Shown in pieces: positions 1-8,783 of a DNA stretch of 64,000 bases. This stretch comes from Clostridia bacterium (GTDB taxonomy: Bacteria > Bacillota > Clostridia > TANB77 > CAG-508), in NCBI GenBank assembly GCA_900759475.1, contig CAAEVK010000012.1, positions 91,440 to 155,439 of the forward strand. The letters are read 5' to 3'. The notes beneath the pieces are model-generated. The model worked only from the letters and a program-made list of their open reading frames with translations. It did no database searches and was not told where the DNA came from. The position numbers and the translations under genes are program-made. The number at the start of each line of letters is the position of its first letter. The first letter of the stretch is position 1.

Positions 1-860
1 AAATTCCTTATCATACAGAAATAATGGAAAAGTTATCTGGTATTGATTTAGATTCTGCTCGTAGAGTTGCTGGGAATGGTTTTTATTATTTAATGGGAAA
101 TATAGCTAGACTTCACTCTGCTGTTATTTCTTATGCAAGAGATTTTATGATTCAAAAGGGCTTTATTTATTGTATTCCCCCTTTTATGATACGTTCTGAT
201 GTTGTTACAGGTGTTATGAGTTTTGAAGAAATGGATGCCATGATGTATAAAATTGAAGGAGAGGACTTATACTTAATTGGTACTAGCGAACATTCTATGA
301 TTGGTAAATTTAAAGACCAATTATTGCAAAAAAAAGACCTTCCTTATACTATGACTTCTTATTCTCCTTGTTTTAGAAAAGAAAAAGGTGCTCACGGTAT
401 TGAAGAACGTGGTGTTTACCGTATTCACCAATTTGAAAAACAGGAAATGATTGTTGTATGTGAACCTCAAGACAGTTATACTTGGTATGACAAAATGTGG
501 TCATATACAGTTGAGTTATTTAGAAGTTTAGATATTCCTGTTAGAACACTAGAATGTTGTAGTGGTGATTTAGCTGACTTGAAATCTAAAAGTGTAGATG
601 TAGAAGCTTGGAGTCCTCGTCAAAAGAAATATTTTGAAGTTGGAAGCTGTTCTAATTTAACAGATGCACAAAGTAGACGTCTTGGTATTCGTATTAAAAG
701 TGAAAAAGGAAATTATTATGCTCATACGTTAAATAATACAGTTATTGCACCTCCTCGTATGTTAATAGCATTTTTAGAAAATAATTATAATGAAGATGGT
801 AGTGTTCGTATTCCTGAAGTATTAAGACCTTATATGGGTGGACAAGCAATCATTAAATAA
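1..860 (+). CDS. serS: Serine--tRNA ligase, 3' part
   Basis: The reading frame is open from base 3, so the N-terminal coiled-coil arm lies outside the window. The visible part is the class II aminoacyl-tRNA synthetase core that charges tRNA-Ser. Motif 2 is seen around FRKEKGAHG, motif 3 around PPRMLIAFLEN, and the family-typical ending PEVLRPYMGG is intact. The stretch RIHQFEKQEM departs from the commonest bacterial SerRS (QHQFNKVE-like) and resembles a divergent SerRS type, so this may be a second or lineage-specific copy. A ribosome binding site for engB follows 26 bases after the stop. Confidence 0.93.
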   Translation, partial: IPYHTEIMEKLSGIDLDSARRVAGNGFYYLMGNIARLHSAVISYARDFMIQKGFIYCIPPFMIRSDVVTGVMSFEEMDAMMYKIEGEDLYLIGTSEHSMIGKFKDQLLQKKDLPYTMTSYSPCFRKEKGAHGIEERGVYRIHQFEKQEMIVVCEPQDSYTWYDKMWSYTVELFRSLDIPVRTLECCSGDLADLKSKSVDVEAWSPRQKKYFEVGSCSNLTDAQSRRLGIRIKSEKGNYYAHTLNNTVIAPPRMLIAFLENNYNEDGSVRIPEVLRPYMGGQAIIK

Positions 861-899
861 CACATATTTTTTTATTTATAGGGACAGGAGGTAACTTAT

Positions 900-1482
900 A
901 TGCTAATTAAAAATCCACAATTTGAAATTTCAGCAGTAAGTCCTAAACAATATCCTATTGGAAATTTACCTGAAATTGTTTTAGTTGGGAAGTCTAATGT
1001 TGGAAAATCCTCTTTTATTAACACTCTTATTAATCGAAAAAATCTAGCTAGAACCAGTAGCCAACCACGGAAAAACTCGTCAAATTAATTTTTATAATAT
1101 GGACAATCAATTTTATTTTGTAGATTTGCCTGGTTATGGATATAGCAAAATGTCAAAAGAAGAGCAAATTAAATGTGGAAAATTTATTGAAGAATATTTG
1201 GAAATGCGACAAAATATTGCTTTAATTATTCTAGTATTAGACATTCGCCACACGCCTACAGTAAATGATAAAATAATGTATGATTATCTTATCCGTACTG
1301 GTAGACCATTGATTGCAGTTACCAATAAGGCTGATAAAATTGCAATTACCAAAGTAGAAGAACAGGTTTCTCAAATTGCTCATTTTTTAAATCCCATGCA
1401 TGATATTAGTTTTTATCCATTTTCTAGTGAAAGAAAAATTTATACAGATAATGTTTGGAATAAAATAGAAGAATATGTTTAA
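900..1482 (+). CDS. engB: Ribosome biogenesis GTPase EngB/YsxC, with in-frame CGG +1 shift
   Basis: This is a TrmE-Era-EngA-EngB type GTPase needed for large ribosomal subunit assembly and usually essential. An AGGAGG at 886-891 sits 8 bases before the ATG. The P-loop GKSNVGKSS, G3 DLPGYGYS and G4 TNKADK are visible. The frame breaks at the in-frame CGG 1068-1070; zero-frame reading stops six codons later. Skipping the C at 1068 gives the conserved Pro-Gly-Lys-Thr of the switch I region and continues to the normal C-terminus, for 193 residues in all, the family length. Because the family is normally essential and both halves are perfectly conserved, decay is unlikely; the shift is probably translated. 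Confidence 0.9.
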
Positions 1483-1512
1483 AAAAGGAGGGCAACAGCC
1501 CTCCTTTTTTAA
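1481..1512 (+). terminator. Rho-independent terminator after engB
   Basis: AAAAAAGGAGGGC and its complement GCCCTCCTTTTTT flank a short loop and end in a T-run. It overlaps the engB stop and also the end of the converging gene at 1509, so it can serve both directions. Confidence 0.85.
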
Positions 1513-1721
1513 GCATACATACTTCTGGGAATTTTGAAGCAGCGATACTTTAATTGGCTAAAGCCAAAACCACTGGTAATTTCTTTGGCTTTACCTTCCA
1601 TCTTTGATATTGCCATTATGTTATCCCTCTGGATAATAACCAGTTCATCGTCAAGCGATATGGTAGCCACTCCTGTTTTGCCCAACTTTTGGAATACCTT
1701 GTTCGCTTGTTCCATTGTCAT
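1509..1721 (-). CDS. Hypothetical 70-residue protein of a divergent gene pair
   Basis: I do not recognise a family. The ATG is preceded by GGGAGTGAG at normal spacing. A consensus sigma-A promoter (TTGACA, 17 bases, TATAAT) lies upstream at 1775-1803, so expression is likely. The protein is small and mixed-charge, with a basic C-terminus. Base composition is visibly higher in GC than in neighbouring genes, as it is in its divergent partner at 1896, suggesting the pair arrived together. An imperfect palindrome TACGCCATTGGCGTA (1750-1764) lies in the 5' untranslated region and could bind a regulator. Confidence 0.6.
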   Translation of the reverse strand: MTMEQANKVFQKLGKTGVATISLDDELVIIQRDNIMAISKMEGKAKEITSGFGFSQLKYRCFKIPRSMYA

Positions 1722-1774
1722 GTTTTTCTCACTCCCAGATTTTATTTTTTACGCCATTGGCGTATATCAATTTT

Positions 1775-1803
1775 ATTATACTCTTTTTATATCTTTATGT
1801 CAA
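1775..1803 (-). promoter_or_regulatory. Consensus sigma-A promoter for the 1509-1721 gene
   Basis: On the minus strand TTGACA (1798-1803) is separated by 17 bases from TATAAT (1775-1780). Both hexamers match the consensus exactly. Confidence 0.85.
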
Positions 1804-1815
1804 ATTTCATCACTC

Positions 1816-1870
1816 TTGACTTTATGTACTATTTGTACTATAATTGTATGAGTGGTTCCTTTAAAGGAAC
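1816..1870 (+). promoter_or_regulatory. Sigma-A promoter with adjacent palindromic operator-like site
   Basis: TTGACT (1816-1821), a 17-base spacer and TATAAT (1839-1844) form a near-consensus promoter for the 1896 gene. Directly downstream is a perfect 16-bp palindrome GTTCCTTTAAAGGAAC (1855-1870), placed where a repressor would block transcription. The -35 boxes of the two divergent promoters are only about 12 bases apart, so co-regulation is plausible. Confidence 0.75.
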
Positions 1871-1895
1871 ATAACATTGCAGGAGATTGGTATTC

Positions 1896-2126
1896 ATGAC
1901 TCAAGAAAAACAGTTTGGACGTTTCTTGTTTCCTTCCATGAAAGCAGCATGTCTCTTTTTAAAGGATATTGAAGATGTGTTCGCTTCTGGTGTTGCCAGT
2001 ATGGTAGGAGCTCAAATTGACGAAGATTATACCGGTATGTTGGAAAATGGAGGCGTTGTTGTTCGGACATTAACTGCACGTGCTTATAAGCTTGCAAACC
2101 GTGTAGCAACACGGATTGATGATTAG
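1896..2126 (+). CDS. Hypothetical 76-residue protein; the only ORF with CGG in apparent arginine positions
   Basis: Start chosen at the ATG 9 bases after AGGAGA (1881-1886). No family recognised; the C-terminal half looks helical and basic. It carries two in-frame CGG codons (2064-2066 and 2112-2114). Read as arginine, they give a plausible full-length protein ending at 2126. If CGG causes a +1 shift as elsewhere in this window, translation would end at the TAA 2071-2073 after about 58 residues. Codon use is richer in GC than in the neighbours, so recent acquisition is likely. A hairpin terminator follows. Function is unknown; a small regulatory or toxin-antitoxin-like module is only a guess. 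Confidence 0.5.
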   Translation: MTQEKQFGRFLFPSMKAACLFLKDIEDVFASGVASMVGAQIDEDYTGMLENGGVVVRTLTARAYKLANRVATRIDD

Positions 2127-2136
2127 CCACCTCAAA

Positions 2137-2170
2137 GAGACACCCTGTTATCAGGGTGTCTCCACTTTTT
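2137..2170 (+). terminator. Terminator after the 1896 gene, overlapping the next gene's stop
   Basis: GAGACACCCTG (2137-2147) pairs with CAGGGTGTCTC (2152-2162), followed by CACTTTTTT. The last codons of the converging DUF951 gene lie inside the right arm. Confidence 0.85.
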
Positions 2171-2333
2171 TAGTAATTACTTTTAATGCTTTTGGTCTTG
2201 GTAATATTACTTCATGACCACAGCCTTGGCATTTTAATTTAAAATCTACTCCTACTCTAGTAATTTGCCAAAGTTGACTTCCACAAGGATGCTTTTTTTT
2301 AGTTTTTACAATATCCCCTATTTCATATCCCAT
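2151..2333 (-). CDS. DUF951 family protein (YyzM-like)
   Basis: The 60-residue product begins MGYEIGDIVKTKKKHPCGS and contains a CQGCGHEV motif, the signature of the DUF951 family of small cysteine-containing proteins conserved across Bacillota. The four-cysteine-like arrangement (Cys near residue 17 and the CxxC) suggests a metal-binding SH3-like fold, although the role is not established. It lies just upstream of gltX on the same strand, 17 bases away, and may be co-transcribed with it. Confidence 0.85.
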   Translation of the reverse strand: MGYEIGDIVKTKKKHPCGSQLWQITRVGVDFKLKCQGCGHEVILPRPKALKVITKKVETP

Positions 2334-2349
2334 ATTTTTCTCCTTGTTT

Positions 2350-4002
2350 TTATTGGACTATTTCTTGTATTCTTTTTTCAATAATATCTTTTCCTAATAC
2401 CTGCATTATTTCGTATAAATCTGGTGTATTTGATTTACTTGTTAATGCTACTCTTAATACTGTACTAATATCACCTACATGTCCTTTATATAACTCTGGA
2501 TTTTGTTTATATTCTTTTACTTCTCTTGCATAACCATATTCTTGGCTTAAATCTTTAATTTTATCAAACCATTGTTGTTTGTCATCTGTTTGTTGATAAT
2601 ACTTGGTTATATATTTTTGTAAAATTTCCTTTATTTCTTTTAAATTTGTAATTTTTTGGAATTCATAATCTTCTTTATTTGGATGATATAGTTCTTGGTA
2701 CATGTAAAAAATATTTTCTTGAAGTTCTGACCATTTTGCAATATCTTTTCTTGGTTTAATATTTCCTCTTTCAATGCTCAATACTTTTTTTGCATAATCC
2801 GGATTTTTTTCTAATATTGCTTGTAATTCATGATTATATTCTTTTGCCCAAGCTAAAGCTTCTTCATAAACTTGCTCTGCTGTATATTTTGAAATAACAT
2901 TTTTAGATATATCTAATAATTTTACCATATCAAACACAGCACCACTTACACTCATTTTATTTAATTCCAATTGAAATTCTGAAATATTAGCATCTTTATT
3001 TCCTTTTCTCCAATTTTCAAAATTAGAATTTGCAATATTTAATAAATATTCTTTTACTGCCTCGTTTGGTATTCCTTCTTCATGATAATAACTAACAGCT
3101 GCTTCTGGGTCTTTTCTTTTACTAATTTTTCTTTTTGCTCCATTATCGTCCTTCATAATTGGTGAAATATGTGCATATTTTGGTTGTTTAAAGCCTAATG
3201 TTTTAAACAATTCTATATGAAGTGGTATAGAGGATAACCACTCATCTCCACGAATTACTAAATTCGTTCCCATTAAATGGTCGTCTACAGTATGTGCAAA
3301 GTGATAAGTTGGTAATCCATCTGATTTAATAATAACAATATCTTGGTCATTTTCTGGAAAGTCTACATTTCCCTTAATTAAATCATGATGTCTTATTTTT
3401 CTATTTTCATTTCCCATTGATTTTAAACGAATAATATAGCTTTCTCCATTTTTAATTTTCTCAATTGCTTGCTCCGCAGGTAAATTTCTATATTTAGCCC
3501 ATATTCCATAACATCCTGGTCTTATTTTTAAGCTTTCTTGCTTTTTTCTCATTTCCTCTAATTCTGCTGGTGTTAAAAAGCATGGGTATGCAAACCCTTT
3601 TTCAATTAAATCTTTGGCATAACTTTGATAAATTTCTTTTCTTAAAGATTGCTTATATGGTCCATATTCTCCTTTTTCGTTTTGATCATCTAACATTCCT
3701 TCGTCAAAAGAAATATCAAAATTATTTAAGGAATTAATAATTTCGCTAACTCCACCTGCTATTTCTCTTTTTTGATCTGTATCTTCTATTCTTAAAAAAA
3801 ATATTCCTTTTGTTTGTTTTGCCATTTTATTAGAAATAAGTGCTTGATATAAACTTCCTATATGAATAAATCCTGTTGGACTTGGTGCAAATCTTGTTAC
3901 AATTGCTCCTTCTGGTAAATTTCTTTTTGGATATTTTTCCTCATAATAAGAAATTGGCTTTACTGTAGGGAATATTAAATTTGCTAATTCTATTGTACTC
4001 AT
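2350..4002 (-). CDS. gltX: Glutamate--tRNA ligase
   Basis: A 550-residue class I aminoacyl-tRNA synthetase attaching glutamate to tRNA-Glu. The HIGH-like box appears as HIGS near residue 47 within a FAPSPTGFIHIGS context, and the KMSKS-like loop as KISKRKDP near residue 294. An AAGGAGA ribosome binding site precedes the ATG. The protein is longer than the roughly 480-residue standard GltX, matching a Clostridia subtype with an expanded anticodon-binding region. No in-frame CGG occurs. It follows RNase J with a 13-base gap, so the two are probably one operon. Confidence 0.93.
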   Translation of the reverse strand: MSTIELANLIFPTVKPISYYEEKYPKRNLPEGAIVTRFAPSPTGFIHIGSLYQALISNKMAKQTKGIFFLRIEDTDQKREIAGGVSEIINSLNNFDISFDEGMLDDQNEKGEYGPYKQSLRKEIYQSYAKDLIEKGFAYPCFLTPAELEEMRKKQESLKIRPGCYGIWAKYRNLPAEQAIEKIKNGESYIIRLKSMGNENRKIRHHDLIKGNVDFPENDQDIVIIKSDGLPTYHFAHTVDDHLMGTNLVIRGDEWLSSIPLHIELFKTLGFKQPKYAHISPIMKDDNGAKRKISKRKDPEAAVSYYHEEGIPNEAVKEYLLNIANSNFENWRKGNKDANISEFQLELNKMSVSGAVFDMVKLLDISKNVISKYTAEQVYEEALAWAKEYNHELQAILEKNPDYAKKVLSIERGNIKPRKDIAKWSELQENIFYMYQELYHPNKEDYEFQKITNLKEIKEILQKYITKYYQQTDDKQQWFDKIKDLSQEYGYAREVKEYKQNPELYKGHVGDISTVLRVALTSKSNTPDLYEIMQVLGKDIIEKRIQEIVQ

Positions 4003-4015
4003 ACTAATCTCCTTT

Positions 4016-5803
4016 TTAAACTTCCATTATAATTGGTAAAATCATTGGGTTACGCTTTGTTTTTTGATATACGTAATCTCTTAAATTGTCTTTTAAAGCA
4101 CTTTTAATTGTTAACCAATCTTTAATATGTTTATCTTCACATTTTCTAATTTCTTCTTTTACTACTCTTTTTACGTCTTCCATTAAATTTTCTGATTCTT
4201 TTACATAAACAAATCCTCTTGATATAACATCTGGTCCTGATACAACCTCTCCTGTTGAAGAATCCATTGTTAAAACTACAATGATTAATCCATCTTGTGA
4301 TAAATGTTGCCTATCTCTTAGTACAATATTTCCAACATCTCCTACACCTAATCCGTCTACCATAATTCTTCCAAAAGGAACTGTTCCTGTTAGTTTAGCT
4401 GAATCTGGCATTAGTTCTAGTATTCTTCCATTTGTCATTAAAAATATATTTTGTGCATCTATACCAATTTTTTGAGCAGTATGTGCATGTGCTATTAATT
4501 GTCTATATTCTCCATGAACTGGAATAAAATATTTTGGTCTTACTAAAGATAACATTAATTTTTGTTCTTCTTGGCAGGCATGTCCTGAAACGTGGATATC
4601 TGCTAATGAACTATATACTACTTCTGCACCAATTTTCATTAAATCATCAATTACTTTTGATACTAATTTTTCATTTCCAGGAATTGGATTAGCAGATATA
4701 ATAATTAAATCATTAGATGTTATTTCTACTTTTTTATGATCACCTGCTGCCATTCTAGTTAAGGCAGACATTGGCTCTCCTTGACTGCCTGTAGTAATAA
4801 TTACTAATTGCTCGTCTGTATAGTTTTTAATCATATCAATGTCAATAAATACATTGTCTGGAACATTAATATAGCCTAACTCTTTTGCTGTTTCAATCAT
4901 ATTAATCATGCTTCTTCCACAAACAGCAATTTTTCGTTTATTCTCTACAGCTGCATTTACAATTTGTTGTACTCTATGTACATTAGAAGCAAATGTCGCT
5001 ACAACAATTCTTTTAGTACAATTTAAGAACAGTTTATCTAATACTTCTCCTACGGTTCTTTCTGACATAGTATATCCTTTTCTTTCTGCATTTGTACTGT
5101 CAGATAATAATGCCAATACTCCTTTATTTCCTAGCTCTGCTAATCTTCCAAAATTCATAATTTCCCCATCAATTGGTGTATAATCCACTTTAAAGTCTCC
5201 TGTATGAATTATAGTTCCAATTGGAGTATGAATTCCCAAAATTACAGAATCTGGAATACTGTGAGAACTTCTTATAAATTCTACTCTAAATTTTCCTAAT
5301 GTAATTGTTTGCCCTTTATTTACTTCTTTTAATCTTGTTTTTCTTAATAGTCCATGTTCCTCTAATTTATTTTTAATTAAACCAACTGTTAATTTTGTTG
5401 CATAAATTGGTACATTAATTTGTTTTAAAAAATATGGTATAGAACCTATATGGTCTTCATGACCATGTGTAATAATCATTCCTTTAATTTTTTCTTTATT
5501 TTTTTCTAAATACATAATGTCTGGTATTACTAAATCAATTCCTAACATATCGTCTTCTGGGAAAGCTAATCCACAATCTACAATAATTATTTGATCTTCA
5601 TACTCAAATACTGTCATGTTTTTTCCAATTTCTAATAATCCCCCTAAGGGAATAATTTTTAGTGGACTTTTTTTAAATTCGACTTCTCTCTGTTCTGGAT
5701 TTACTATTTTTTTTCCATTGGTACGATTATATGGTTTATAATTTCTTTTTTTGGGTTTTTGAATAGTCTGTATACTATCCTGTTGTGTATTTTCTGTTTG
5801 CAT
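4016..5803 (-). CDS. rnj: Ribonuclease J
   Basis: This 595-residue metallo-beta-lactamase/beta-CASP nuclease carries out 5'-3' exonuclease and endonuclease steps of mRNA turnover and rRNA maturation in Bacillota. The zinc motif HGHEDHIGS lies near residue 114 and a further motif, HTGDFKVDYTP, follows. An N-terminal extension of about 45 residues is basic and low complexity (KPKKRNYKPYNRTNGKK), as in other clostridial RNase J. A structured repeat copy lies about 94 bases upstream on the same strand, and the leader is otherwise long and AT-rich. Confidence 0.94.
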   Translation of the reverse strand: MQTENTQQDSIQTIQKPKKRNYKPYNRTNGKKIVNPEQREVEFKKSPLKIIPLGGLLEIGKNMTVFEYEDQIIIVDCGLAFPEDDMLGIDLVIPDIMYLEKNKEKIKGMIITHGHEDHIGSIPYFLKQINVPIYATKLTVGLIKNKLEEHGLLRKTRLKEVNKGQTITLGKFRVEFIRSSHSIPDSVILGIHTPIGTIIHTGDFKVDYTPIDGEIMNFGRLAELGNKGVLALLSDSTNAERKGYTMSERTVGEVLDKLFLNCTKRIVVATFASNVHRVQQIVNAAVENKRKIAVCGRSMINMIETAKELGYINVPDNVFIDIDMIKNYTDEQLVIITTGSQGEPMSALTRMAAGDHKKVEITSNDLIIISANPIPGNEKLVSKVIDDLMKIGAEVVYSSLADIHVSGHACQEEQKLMLSLVRPKYFIPVHGEYRQLIAHAHTAQKIGIDAQNIFLMTNGRILELMPDSAKLTGTVPFGRIMVDGLGVGDVGNIVLRDRQHLSQDGLIIVVLTMDSSTGEVVSGPDVISRGFVYVKESENLMEDVKRVVKEEIRKCEDKHIKDWLTIKSALKDNLRDYVYQKTKRNPMILPIIMEV

Positions 5804-5896
5804 TTTTTCCTCCTTGTAAATTTAAATTCTGTTGAACCTCTTTCGTATAAAACGTATAACATAATGGTATCATTCCATTATGTTCTTTCTTTTATT

Positions 5897-5994
5897 GTAT
5901 AGGAAAATCCAATATTTTTCTGTATACAACAAGTTAATTTACCTCTAACTGTGCAGATACAAAGTATCGTGTACATCTGACGAAGGCACTTTTC
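5897..5994 (-). repeat. Structured dispersed repeat, copy A
   Basis: Read on the minus strand it starts GAAAAGTGCC, contains a stem GATAC-TTT-GTATC where other copies have GATGC/GCATC, then a TTAACTTGTTGTATA block, and ends in a second hairpin made of GTATA(C/G) arms around GAAAAA/TTTTCC. It lies upstream of RNase J on the same strand. Confidence 0.7.
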
Positions 5995-6243
5995 TTATTT
6001 AATTTTCCGTACATAACATTTGTTATTTTTTTCATAACAAAAAAATTAGTTTAATAATTAAACTAATGATTCTAAACATAATATTTCCGAACATAACTAT
6101 TTTATGCTTTTATGAACCATTTTATACAAATCTCTTATCAACTTGTTAAATTATACTACAAATTGTAAAATATGTCAAATTTGATTTTTCACTAATTACA
6201 CCCACTAACTATAAAACCTTGTTTGAATTCCATTTTAAAATTT

Positions 6244-6352
6244 AAAAGACAAATCAAAAACAAGATTTGTCTTTTTTTCTATATAATACTGTTAAATTTC
6301 CTTGTGCTTTATCAATGTGAAGCGTTGTGTGCACATTGCAAAACCACTTTTC
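6244..6352 (-). repeat. Structured dispersed repeat, degenerate copy B
   Basis: Minus-strand GAAAAGTGG start, a stem CAATGTG/CACATTG in place of the first hairpin, an AAGGAAATTTAAC block, then a strong hairpin AAAAGACAAATC / GATTTGTCTTTT. It sits just after the glucokinase stop and could terminate that transcript. Confidence 0.55.
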
Positions 6353-6356
6353 TGAT

Positions 6357-7259
6357 TTATATTACGACAGAACCTATAATTCCTGCATCATTTTTCATTT
6401 TGGCAAGTGTATATTTTATATCTTTTCTGTTGTTAAAAGTCCTATGGTTTTGTTGCATTTTTTCTTTTAGTCTTTCTAAAAATATTGTCTCATAATAAGT
6501 AAAACTACCACCAATACTAATAATTTCTGGCTCAAACAAATCAATTAATATTCCTAACCCTACACATAAATTTTCTAAATACTCCTCCAATATTTGATTC
6601 GACTTTTCCGTTTGATTATTTAAAATTTCCATTAATTCTTTACTATGTGTTTCTTGTGGCAATTTGTATTCTTTTTTGATTTTCTCTTTTAGTGCTTTCA
6701 TAGAAGCATAATTTTCAAAACATCCTCTTTTTCCACAAGTACATTGTCTTCCGTTTTTTTCTATTATAATATGTCCTATTTCAAAACCTGAGTATTGTTT
6801 TGGTTCTAATAAATAATTTTTTAAAAATATTGCTCCTCCAATACCCGTTCCTAGTGTTAGGAATACACTATCTTGATAATTTTTTAAGCTTCCTATGGCT
6901 TTTTCTGCCAATGCTGCACATTTTGCATCATTTCTAATCATCATTTTAGTAGAAAAATACTTTTTTAATTCTTCTACAATATGAAAATTATATATTGCTA
7001 AATTTCCCGCTCTTAAAATATATCCGTCTTTAATTGTTCCTGGACAAGCTATTCCAATTATGGAAATATTTCCTATCTCCAACTGGTTTCGTTTTAAAAG
7101 ATAATTGATATATAGCTTTATTTTTTCTATTATTGTTTTAGGTAAGTCTTTTTTTTCTTCTAATGTATATGTTTCATCAATTTTATCAACAATTCCTAAT
7201 TCTTCATTAATTAGTCCAACTGCTAAATGACTTCCCCCAATATCAATTCCTATTTTCAT
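6357..7259 (-). CDS. ROK family glucokinase-like sugar kinase
   Basis: The 300-residue protein has the ROK architecture: N-terminal ATP-binding DIGGSH, the catalytic aspartate in RNDAKCAALAE, the GTGIGG glycine loop and the zinc-binding CTCGKRGCFE motif. These features point to an ATP-dependent glucose or N-acetylhexosamine kinase; glucokinase is most likely, but the sugar cannot be fixed from sequence alone. It lacks an N-terminal helix-turn-helix, so it is a kinase rather than a ROK repressor. It follows the pilus operon on the same strand 88 bases after pilC and is probably a separate or terminal cistron. Confidence 0.85.
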   Translation of the reverse strand: MKIGIDIGGSHLAVGLINEELGIVDKIDETYTLEEKKDLPKTIIEKIKLYINYLLKRNQLEIGNISIIGIACPGTIKDGYILRAGNLAIYNFHIVEELKKYFSTKMMIRNDAKCAALAEKAIGSLKNYQDSVFLTLGTGIGGAIFLKNYLLEPKQYSGFEIGHIIIEKNGRQCTCGKRGCFENYASMKALKEKIKKEYKLPQETHSKELMEILNNQTEKSNQILEEYLENLCVGLGILIDLFEPEIISIGGSFTYYETIFLERLKEKMQQNHRTFNNRKDIKYTLAKMKNDAGIIGSVVI

Positions 7260-7347
7260 ACTTTTTCCTCATTTCTAAGGCAATGAATCTTTGCTACTTT
7301 TTGTTATATTTCTATACTACTGTAAATTAGTTCAACATCAATCGTTT

Positions 7348-8706
7348 TTATAAGCCTGCTGCCGAGAATAAGAATGTACCCATATATGCTTGGATAAGTG
7401 GAACTATTACAACAAGCACAAAGAAAATTAGTACAACTCCAACAATAGAATATACAACTTGTGGCATTACTTTCATAATTTTTTCTAAAATATGATTTAT
7501 ATCTATTTTTAAATATTCTAACATTTTATTCATCATTTCTGAAAGATCTGTTTGCATTCCAATTTTTAACATTTCTGTCGTCATTGGGCTAGACAATTCC
7601 GATTTTTCAAATGGCTCAATCCATGATTGACCTATTATAATATTATTGATAGAACTTTCTATCATAGATAGCATAACATAATTTGATACTACATTTTTAC
7701 TAATTTCTAGTGCTTCTTGTATTCTCATACCATTATCAATATTTAATAGTACTGCCTTCATTAATCTTTCGAAATCTAAAGCATAAATTAATTTTCCAAA
7801 AATCGGCATGGTATATTTAAAATAATGAAAATTGTATTTTCCTCTTGGAGTTCGAATATAGGCTATAATAGTAAATGCCGCACCAAAAATAAGAAGTATT
7901 GGTATATACCAAAATTCTATAACCGTATCTAGAAAATTAGAAAACCATATTGTAATTTCTGGTAAGGTATCTTTAGATCCAACTTTGTCGAAAGTATCTT
8001 GTACCATTGGTACTGCAAACAATGTACCCAATATTAAGAGCACAAGAATTCCTACAAACTGTATTATATTTGGCAATAATATATCTTTTACTTTTTTAGA
8101 TATTGCTGAAGATTCATCTAAATATTTAATGGCTTGTTCTAATGACCTTGTAAGAGATCCTGAAAGTTCTCCAACTTTTATCATATTAATATAAATATAA
8201 GGAAAGATTTCTGTATAGTATTCCATAGTTACATACATATTTTCCCCAGCTTCTACACCTGCTAATATGTCTTCTAAAATTCCTCGAAATGATAATTTTT
8301 CTGTACCCTCTATAATAGTATTTAGGGCATGAATATTATTAAAATTTGCTTTTTTTAGTAAATAAAAATTTTGTGTAAAAATCATTAAATCTCTTGTTGT
8401 AATTTTTTCTGTATGTGATGTCCATAAGGCTATTTTTTCTTTCAAAGTTAACTTTCTAGTATTTCTTTTATTTTCTATATCTGTTGTATTTACTTTTTTT
8501 AGTATACTATCTACATCTTGTATATTCTTTTTTTTCTTTTTTTGAACTCTCTGTCCAGAAACCCCAATATTTGATTGAACAACCGAAATGGGTATTAACC
8601 CGTTTCGTTTTAATTTTTTTATTAAATTTATCCTGCTGCTATCTTCTACTTTATTTTTTACTTCTTGTCCATTTTTTGTTACTGCTCGATAAATATATGT
8701 TGGCAT
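7348..8706 (-). CDS. pilC: Type IV pilus inner-membrane platform protein PilC
   Basis: 452 residues. The start is the ATG 8706, which has a GGAGG about 9 bases upstream; an ATG five codons earlier overlaps that site. The N-terminus MPTYIYRAVTKNG is typical of PilC/GspF, followed by a Lys-rich linker and two T2SSF domains with three to four membrane segments, the last near the C-terminus (VVLIFFVLVVIVPLIQ). It anchors the pilus motor ATPases PilB and PilT in the membrane. It is the last pilus gene of the operon, following pilT by 77 bases. Confidence 0.9.
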   Translation of the reverse strand: MPTYIYRAVTKNGQEVKNKVEDSSRINLIKKLKRNGLIPISVVQSNIGVSGQRVQKKKKKNIQDVDSILKKVNTTDIENKRNTRKLTLKEKIALWTSHTEKITTRDLMIFTQNFYLLKKANFNNIHALNTIIEGTEKLSFRGILEDILAGVEAGENMYVTMEYYTEIFPYIYINMIKVGELSGSLTRSLEQAIKYLDESSAISKKVKDILLPNIIQFVGILVLLILGTLFAVPMVQDTFDKVGSKDTLPEITIWFSNFLDTVIEFWYIPILLIFGAAFTIIAYIRTPRGKYNFHYFKYTMPIFGKLIYALDFERLMKAVLLNIDNGMRIQEALEISKNVVSNYVMLSMIESSINNIIIGQSWIEPFEKSELSSPMTTEMLKIGMQTDLSEMMNKMLEYLKIDINHILEKIMKVMPQVVYSIVGVVLIFFVLVVIVPLIQAYMGTFLFSAAGL

Positions 8707-8783
8707 TGAAGTGTCCTCCATTTTTATAATATTTCTTAAATAAATATCATTCTATTTTCCGATTTAGTACATAAGTCGTTACT

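Larger units (their letters stand above)
5804..6356. other. 553-base intergenic region with two structured repeat copies
   Basis: No gene was found. It contains repeat copies at 5897-5994 and 6244-6352 (described separately), an AT-rich inverted repeat TTAGTTTAATAATTAAACTAA near 6044-6064, and probably the RNase J promoter, which I could not place with confidence. Confidence 0.6.
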
